A program made the position numbers and the translations under genes. DNA of 9,941 nucleotides from JBLYYQ01 sp048550035. GTDB lineage: Bacteria > Nitrospinota_A > UBA7883 > JBLYYQ01. Shown here in pieces: positions 5,763-9,941 of the stretch (position 1 is the stretch's first letter; every line of letters starts with the position of its first letter). Under the pieces are notes generated by a model. The model saw only the letters and a list, made by a program, of their open reading frames with translations, was not told where the DNA came from and made no database searches. The stretch is taken from NCBI GenBank assembly GCA_048550035.1, contig JBLYYQ010000035.1:1-9941 (forward strand), written 5' to 3'.

Positions 5763-7295
5763 ATGAATAAACAAAAAAATATTAAAGAAACTGTAAAAAT
5801 CTTCGATACAACCTTACGAGATGGCGAACAGTCACCCGGCTTTTCGATGACTATTGATGAAAAATTAATGTTGGCATCACAACTTGAGAAGTTGAAAGTA
5901 GATATAATTGAAGCAGGTTTTCCAATCTCATCAAAAGGTGATTTCAAATCGGTTCAGGCAATTTCAAAGAAGATTAAAACTGTCACCATTGCAGGATTGG
6001 CCCGTGCCATTGAAGGTGATGTTGATGCTTGTATTGAGTCTCTTGCTGCTGCAAAGAAGAAGCGAGTCCATATATTTATAGGGACTAGTAAGAGCCATTT
6101 AGCGATGGTAAATAAAAGCAAGAAAGAGGCGATCAAGATGGTTCAAAAATCAATATCACTTGCCAAAAGTGCTGTTGATGATATTGAATTTTCTGCGATG
6201 GATTCATCACGAACTGAGCGTAAGTTTTTATACGACATACTAGAGGCTGCTATTGATGAAGGGGCTACCACCGTTAACATTACTGATACTGTGGGGTATG
6301 CAATTCCATCAGAATTTGCTCAGATGATAAGTGAAATTAAATTAAATGTGTCAAACATTAACAAAGCTATAATTTCTGTTCATTGCCATAACGATTTAGG
6401 ATTAGCAGTGGCAAATTCGATTGCAGCAATAGAAGCTGGGGCAAGGCAGGTAGAGTCTGCTATCAATGGGATTGGTGAAAGAGCAGGTAATGCAGCATTA
6501 GAGGAAGTTGTCATGGGTATCCATACTCGTGCTGATTACCTAAAGGTTAAAACTAGTGTAAATACCAAAGAGTTATTTAGAAGCTCTCGATTATTAACCG
6601 CTATTACAGGAACATTTGTTCAGCCGAACAAGGCTATCGTGGGTGAAAATGCATTTGCACATGAATCTGGTATCCATCAAGATGGAGTTTTAAAAGAGCC
6701 TACAACTTTTGAGATTATCAAACCTTCGCTAATCGGGGCAAAGGAGAGCAAGTTAATATTAGGGAAGCATTCAGGGCGACATGCCTTTAGGAAGCGATTA
6801 GAAAGCTTAAATATTACTCTGGTGAAATCATCATTTGAAGCTGCATTTGAAAAGTTCAAAGCATTAGCAGATAAGAAGAAAGAGATCTTTGATGCCGATA
6901 TAGAAAGTTTGATCAATGAAGAGATTTCAGAACCGATTAACCCTGTATGGGAGCTTGTTAGCGTCCAGAGTCTGTCAGGTTCTAACATAACCCCGACTGC
7001 AACAGTAACGCTTAAAACTGCAGATGACAAGCTCATGGTAGATTCTTCCATGGGTGATGGTCCGGTTGATGCTGCATTTAGGGCAATAGAGAAAATAACG
7101 AAATCTATAGGTCGGCTAATTTGGTATAACATTCGCCCTGTTACGATTGGGAAAGATGCAATGGGTGAAGCCACCGTTCGAGTCAAGATTAAGGATGAAA
7201 TATTTGCAGGGAAAGGTAGCTCTACAGATATTATTGAAGCATCTGCTAAGGCGTGGCTTTCTGCAGTCAACAAACAAGAAGCCTCTAAGAGGTAG
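5763..7295 (+). CDS. leuA: 2-isopropylmalate synthase
   Basis: A 510-residue enzyme that condenses acetyl-CoA with 2-oxoisovalerate to 2-isopropylmalate, the first committed step of leucine synthesis. The catalytic TIM barrel (about 9-280) shows FDTTLRDGEQSPG (14-26; Arg19 catalytic, Asp20 a metal ligand), HCHNDLG (207-213; His207 and His209 metal ligands) and GNAALEE (Asn243, the fourth ligand). The subdomain motif HESGIHQDG (300-308) carries the Glu and His used to activate acetyl-CoA. The C-terminal region (about 390-500) has the LeuA allosteric fold, including SMGDGPVDAAFRAIEK (429-444), so leucine feedback inhibition is expected. The length matches the long bacterial LeuA form (about 500-520). 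AAGAGG lies eleven bases before the ATG, a longer spacing than usual. A leader ORF precedes it, suggesting leucine-dependent expression. The rest of the leucine pathway (leuB, leuC, leuD) is not in the window. Confidence 0.97.
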   Translation: MNKQKNIKETVKIFDTTLRDGEQSPGFSMTIDEKLMLASQLEKLKVDIIEAGFPISSKGDFKSVQAISKKIKTVTIAGLARAIEGDVDACIESLAAAKKKRVHIFIGTSKSHLAMVNKSKKEAIKMVQKSISLAKSAVDDIEFSAMDSSRTERKFLYDILEAAIDEGATTVNITDTVGYAIPSEFAQMISEIKLNVSNINKAIISVHCHNDLGLAVANSIAAIEAGARQVESAINGIGERAGNAALEEVVMGIHTRADYLKVKTSVNTKELFRSSRLLTAITGTFVQPNKAIVGENAFAHESGIHQDGVLKEPTTFEIIKPSLIGAKESKLILGKHSGRHAFRKRLESLNITLVKSSFEAAFEKFKALADKKKEIFDADIESLINEEISEPINPVWELVSVQSLSGSNITPTATVTLKTADDKLMVDSSMGDGPVDAAFRAIEKITKSIGRLIWYNIRPVTIGKDAMGEATVRVKIKDEIFAGKGSSTDIIEASAKAWLSAVNKQEASKR

Positions 7296-7323
7296 ATTCT
7301 TTAATAACAGTTATTGAAGAATC
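7295..7323 (+). other. 13-bp hairpin at the leuA stop codon
   Basis: The arms 7295-7307 and 7311-7323 pair over 13 bp (one G-T wobble) around a three-base CAG loop, beginning at the last base of the leuA TAG. The stem has three G-C pairs. It is not followed by a T-run in either direction, so it is not a standard intrinsic terminator. It could protect the leuA mRNA 3' end or weakly reduce read-through into accD. Confidence 0.5.
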
Positions 7324-7359
7324 GCTGGTAAATAGATTATAGTAGACATTACTTATAAT
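7314..7359 (+). promoter_or_regulatory. Candidate accD promoter region
   Basis: Two overlapping possibilities in the 85-bp leuA-accD gap. One is TTGAAG (7314-7319), an 18-bp spacer and TATAGT (7338-7343, 5 of 6). The other is a perfect TATAAT (7354-7359) without a recognisable -35, which would start about 15 bases before the accD ATG. The first overlaps the right arm of the post-leuA hairpin. Both are plausible but unproven in an AT-rich gap. Confidence 0.4.
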
Positions 7360-7380
7360 CATACTTTAGAATGAAAGCTT

Positions 7381-8226
7381 ATGAACTGGTTTACAAAAGT
7401 CAAAAAGCCATTAGAACGTATAACAGGGCGCAAGGATATTCCAAAAGGGCTCTGGTCGAAATGTTCGAACTGCAAAGAGATCATCTATAACAACGAGCTA
7501 GAGAATAATCTTAAAATCTGTCCGAAGTGTAGTGATCATAAGAATATGTCAGCTAGTGCTAGGATAGCATCGCTCCTTGATGAAGGTAGTTTTGTTGAGA
7601 GTGATAAAGAGTTGACAAGCCCTGATCCATTGAGCTTCCGAGACACAAAAAAATATAAAGATCGCTTACTCCAGTCTGAGAAGCAGACCGGCTTAAAAGA
7701 TGCAATTATTACAGGCTCCGGATTGATGAATGGTATTGCGCTACAGATTGGCGCATTGGAATTCAAATTTCAAGGAGGTTCGATGGGTTCTGTGGTGGGC
7801 GAAAAGATCGCCCGCACATTTGAGCGTGCAATCGAAGAGAGACAACCTGTAGTAATCGTATCTTGTTCTGGTGGAGCTAGAATGCAAGAGGGGATGCTAT
7901 CATTAATGCAGATGGCGAAAACTGCATCTGCAGTAGCCAAGCTATCTCAAATGAAACTCCCTTTTATTTCGGTGTTAGCAGATCCTGTGGCAGGAGGTGT
8001 AACCGCAAGTTATGCAATGCTCGGAGATATAATAATAGCAGAGCCTGGTGCGTTGATATGCTTTGCAGGACCAAGAGTCATTGAGCAGACGATAAAAGAG
8101 ACGCTACCTGAAAATTTTCAACGTGCTGAATTTTTATTAGAACATGGATTTATAGATATTATTGTACATCGTCATCAGCTAAAGGTTACCATAGCAAACC
8201 TGCTTCAGTATCTTTTAAACTTATAA
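7381..8226 (+). CDS. accD: Acetyl-CoA carboxylase carboxyltransferase subunit beta
   Basis: A 281-residue cytoplasmic subunit that, with AccA, transfers the carboxyl group from biotin to acetyl-CoA to make malonyl-CoA for fatty acid synthesis. The N-terminal zinc ribbon has Cys28-x2-Cys31 and Cys47-x2-Cys50. The crotonase-like carboxyltransferase domain (about 55-280) shows GGSMGSVVGEK (132-142), SCSGGARMQEGM (161-172), ADPVAGGVTASYA (200-212) and GPRVIEQTIKETLPENFQ (230-247), all characteristic of AccD. The length is normal (about 280-305). The downstream folC start is only 14 bp away, the accD-folC order familiar from proteobacteria. No clear Shine-Dalgarno precedes the ATG. The partner accA is not in the window. 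Confidence 0.97.
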   Translation: MNWFTKVKKPLERITGRKDIPKGLWSKCSNCKEIIYNNELENNLKICPKCSDHKNMSASARIASLLDEGSFVESDKELTSPDPLSFRDTKKYKDRLLQSEKQTGLKDAIITGSGLMNGIALQIGALEFKFQGGSMGSVVGEKIARTFERAIEERQPVVIVSCSGGARMQEGMLSLMQMAKTASAVAKLSQMKLPFISVLADPVAGGVTASYAMLGDIIIAEPGALICFAGPRVIEQTIKETLPENFQRAEFLLEHGFIDIIVHRHQLKVTIANLLQYLLNL

Positions 8227-8240
8227 TTAGTTTTGGCTAA

Positions 8241-9536
8241 ATGGCTGATAAACAACCTCTTAGTAATTTAAACTATGCCAAGATTAATCTAGATCTTGGT
8301 GCCACAAAAGAAATCTTAAAGCGGCTCGGCAATCCAGAACAAAGTTGCAAAACAATCCATGTTGGAGGAACGAATGGAAAGGGATCTACCTCTTCAATGA
8401 TTGCCTCAATTTTACAAGAAGCAGATCTTAAAGTTGGGTTATACACTTCGCCTCATATTGAATCGATTTGCGAGAGGTTCTCAATTAATAATAGGTTAAT
8501 TAGCCCATCAGAACTTATAAAACTAGAAGAGGAGGTTATAGCAGCTGCTCTATTGCCATCTCCTATCAAGTTGACATTTTTTGAGATCAGCACTGTGATC
8601 GCGTTTCTATATTTTGCTAAGAGCAAGGTTGACTTTGCAGTGATCGAGGTCGGATTGGGAGGGAGACTAGATTCAACAAATGTAATAACTCCTGTTGCAA
8701 CAGTGATAACTTCGATCGCAAAAGATCATGAAGATAAACTAGGGAAAACCTTGCCTGCAATAGGGTATGAGAAGGCTGGAATTATTAAAAAAAAGGTCCC
8801 ATTAATTTTTAATGCAAAAAATAGCATAGCACAGCAAGTAATTATTGATATAGCAAAGGAACAAGAGGCAGACTGTTATCAATTGAAGGTAGATTTTGAC
8901 CTTAAACGACTAGCCGACAGATATAATAGAGAATGTTTTAGTTATTTTGATGATGAACTAACTATTGAAGAGATAAGCTCAGCAACTATAGGGGCGCATC
9001 AAGTGGAAAATGGAGCAGTTGCGATTAAGACTGCAATGGTCTTAAGAAAGCAGTTTGCGCTTTCATTGAGCTCAGATCAGATTAGATCAAGTTTTAGCAA
9101 GCTACAGTGCAAAGGTCGCTATGAGAAAGTTAGCAAACTTCCTGACATAACAATAGATGGTGCCCATAATCCTGCGGCGATTAGCGCATTAATATCAATA
9201 TTAAAGGAGCGCCGCAAGCTAGGTGATGTAGAGATCATCTTCGGAGTGATGTGCGATAAGAATTACAAACGGATGTTAGCGATCATCGCAACTTACACAG
9301 AGAAGATATCTCTTTATTCTCCTAATGAAGAGCGGGCAGAAAGTCTTGAGAAATTAGAATCGGTAGCTCAAAACTATTTTGAATATATAAATTTGATTGA
9401 AAATAAGGATCAACTGCTAAGCTATATATTAAATATGCAACCTGATAGTAAAGTATTGATTACAGGTTCATTTATGACAGTAGGTGAAATAATGAAGATC
9501 CTAAGGAATTCAGATATTATAAAACCTGACAAATAG
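8241..9536 (+). CDS. folC: Folylpolyglutamate / dihydrofolate synthase
   Basis: A 431-residue Mur-ligase-family enzyme that adds glutamates to folates with ATP and, in many bacteria, also joins glutamate to dihydropteroate. The P-loop is HVGGTNGKGST (40-50; Lys47). EVGLGGRLDSTN (136-147) and SIAKDHEDKLG (158-168) follow the family, and EKAGI (177-181) contains Lys178, the position of the carbamylated lysine that helps bind magnesium. DGAHNP (306-311) marks the C-terminal ligase domain. The length fits the family. Whether it has both activities cannot be read from sequence. An in-frame TAA lies directly before the ATG, so no earlier start is possible. There is no recognisable Shine-Dalgarno, and translation may be coupled to accD, which ends 14 bp upstream. 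Its last codons overlap the ssrA -35 box. Confidence 0.96.
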   Translation: MADKQPLSNLNYAKINLDLGATKEILKRLGNPEQSCKTIHVGGTNGKGSTSSMIASILQEADLKVGLYTSPHIESICERFSINNRLISPSELIKLEEEVIAAALLPSPIKLTFFEISTVIAFLYFAKSKVDFAVIEVGLGGRLDSTNVITPVATVITSIAKDHEDKLGKTLPAIGYEKAGIIKKKVPLIFNAKNSIAQQVIIDIAKEQEADCYQLKVDFDLKRLADRYNRECFSYFDDELTIEEISSATIGAHQVENGAVAIKTAMVLRKQFALSLSSDQIRSSFSKLQCKGRYEKVSKLPDITIDGAHNPAAISALISILKERRKLGDVEIIFGVMCDKNYKRMLAIIATYTEKISLYSPNEERAESLEKLESVAQNYFEYINLIENKDQLLSYILNMQPDSKVLITGSFMTVGEIMKILRNSDIIKPDK

Positions 9537-9554
9537 AGAACAAAGCGCTATACT
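9526..9554 (+). promoter_or_regulatory. Sigma70-type promoter of ssrA
   Basis: CTGACA (9526-9531, 5 of 6) and TATACT (9549-9554, 5 of 6) are separated by 17 bp. The predicted start near 9561 gives about 17 bases of 5' leader, which RNase P would remove at the mature tmRNA end. The -35 box lies inside the last codons of folC, whose stop is at 9534-9536. Confidence 0.7.
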
Positions 9555-9577
9555 AGAGCTAGTGAAATAATAACTGA

Positions 9578-9941
9578 GGGGGCGCAAGGTTTCGACGGGA
9601 ATTATTTTAATTTAGGATTGCGCGTCGTGGATGTCATCAGCCACGTAAACAAGGTGACAAACTATAGTCAACAACGACTATGAATTAGCTATCGCCGCTT
9701 AATAACCGGTAAGATAGCCGTTTCCCTTGTTTTTGCTTAACGGACAAGAGCGAAGCGTCGAAAGTTAGGCTAGCAAATTAAAGTCTGTTATCGCTTTAGT
9801 TTGCGAAATTTAGATAGCTAGCATCTTAAAGAGCCTGTCTATAGAGCACTTAAAGGTGTGAAATTTTAATCATAGACTACACGCGTAGAAGCCCTAGGTT
9901 ATGATTTTCGGACAGGGGTTCGATTCCCCTCGCCTCCACCA
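9578..9941 (+). ncRNA. ssrA: Transfer-messenger RNA (tmRNA), one-piece
   Basis: About 364 bases. tmRNA is charged with alanine, enters stalled ribosomes with SmpB, and supplies a short message that tags the unfinished protein for proteolysis. The 5' end GGGGGCG (9578-9584) pairs with CGCCTCC (9931-9937; one G-U), followed by ACCA at the window end. The signature GGTTTCGACGGGA follows the acceptor stem. The T arm is AGGGG-TTCGATT-CCCCT (9914-9930). Pseudoknot PK1 is clear: CGTGG (9626-9630) with CCACG (9641-9645), and TGTCATC (9632-9638) with GGTGACA (9653-9659). The tag frame starts after TAGTC. Helix H5 is GCTATC (9688-9693) with GATAGC (9713-9718), enclosing the tag stops. It is single-piece: no permuted break is seen. 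The 3' CCA is encoded. Its terminator would lie outside the window. Confidence 0.97.
9670..9705 (+). other. tmRNA proteolysis tag reading frame
   Basis: After the TAGTC element, ten codons read NNDYELAIAA and end in tandem TAA TAA (9700-9705). With the alanine carried by tmRNA the tag is ANNDYELAIAA, the same length as the E. coli tag. The C-terminal AA fits recognition by ClpXP-type proteases. The resume codon is AAC (Asn) where E. coli has GCA (Ala). Confidence 0.88.

Noticed and set aside
5753..6136. Short minus-strand frames over the start of leuA
   Set aside because: Antisense shadows of conserved LeuA catalytic motifs; no independent evidence of coding.
6677..7273. Long open frame on the minus strand inside leuA (198 codons)
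   Set aside because: It is antisense to a fully conserved LeuA C-terminal domain, shows no recognisable protein family, and is explained by codon bias of the sense strand.
7371..7383. Alternative ATG at 7371 for accD
   Set aside because: It is out of frame with accD and leads only into a different short frame; the ATG at 7381 matches the usual AccD N-terminus before the zinc ribbon.
9553..9564. Palindrome ACTAG-AG-CTAGT after the ssrA -10 box
   Set aside because: The two-base loop cannot form a normal hairpin, and the 5-bp arms are short enough to occur by chance; no operator function can be supported.
1..9941. Search for mobile elements, CRISPR arrays, defence or secondary-metabolite genes
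   Set aside because: All intervals are occupied by recognised housekeeping genes with short gaps; no transposase, integrase, repeat array or unexplained large frame was found.

Overview
The window is chromosomal DNA from a diderm (Gram-negative) bacterium. It holds a complete Tol-Pal operon (tolQ-tolR-tolA-tolB-pal-cpoB), which implies an outer membrane anchored to peptidoglycan, followed by a proteobacterial-type periplasmic chaperone gene. The DNA is AT-rich by eye (GC not computed). Gene order and protein style point to a proteobacterial or deltaproteobacterial-grade lineage, but I cannot name a genus. There are no insertion sequences, CRISPR arrays, phage genes, tRNA genes or defence genes.

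Left half (1-5445, all minus strand). From a promoter near 5482-5510 the order is tolQ, tolR, tolA, tolB, pal, cpoB, then the start of a SurA_N/PpiD-like gene cut by the window edge. TolQ, TolR and TolA form the proton-driven inner-membrane motor, TolB is the periplasmic propeller, Pal is the peptidoglycan-binding lipoprotein and CpoB is the coiled-coil/TPR accessory protein. A long hairpin with a T-run lies between pal and cpoB. It looks like an intrinsic terminator or attenuator, and it moves the believable cpoB start to the internal ATG at 1370.

Divergent control region (5446-5762, 317 bp). It carries back-to-back sigma70-type promoters: TTGATT-17-TAGAAT toward tolQ and TTGACA-17-TAGACT toward leuA. 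The leuA transcript would have a leader of about 175 nt. The leader encodes an unannotated 29-residue peptide with a good ribosome binding site and four Leu codons within seven codons near its end. Downstream is a segment that could pair with the leuA ribosome binding site. This looks like a leucine-responsive leader, and it is the most interesting element in the window.

Right half (5763-9941, all plus strand). leuA (2-isopropylmalate synthase, leucine synthesis) is followed by a strong hairpin without a T-run, then accD (acetyl-CoA carboxylase beta subunit) and folC (folylpolyglutamate synthase) 14 bp apart. Last comes ssrA (tmRNA), whose promoter overlaps the end of folC and whose 3' CCA is the last base of the window. 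The tmRNA encodes the tag NNDYELAIAA, with an AAC resume codon. Overall this is a core housekeeping region. The points of interest are regulatory (leuA leader, pal-cpoB terminator, tmRNA tag) rather than a new gene system.
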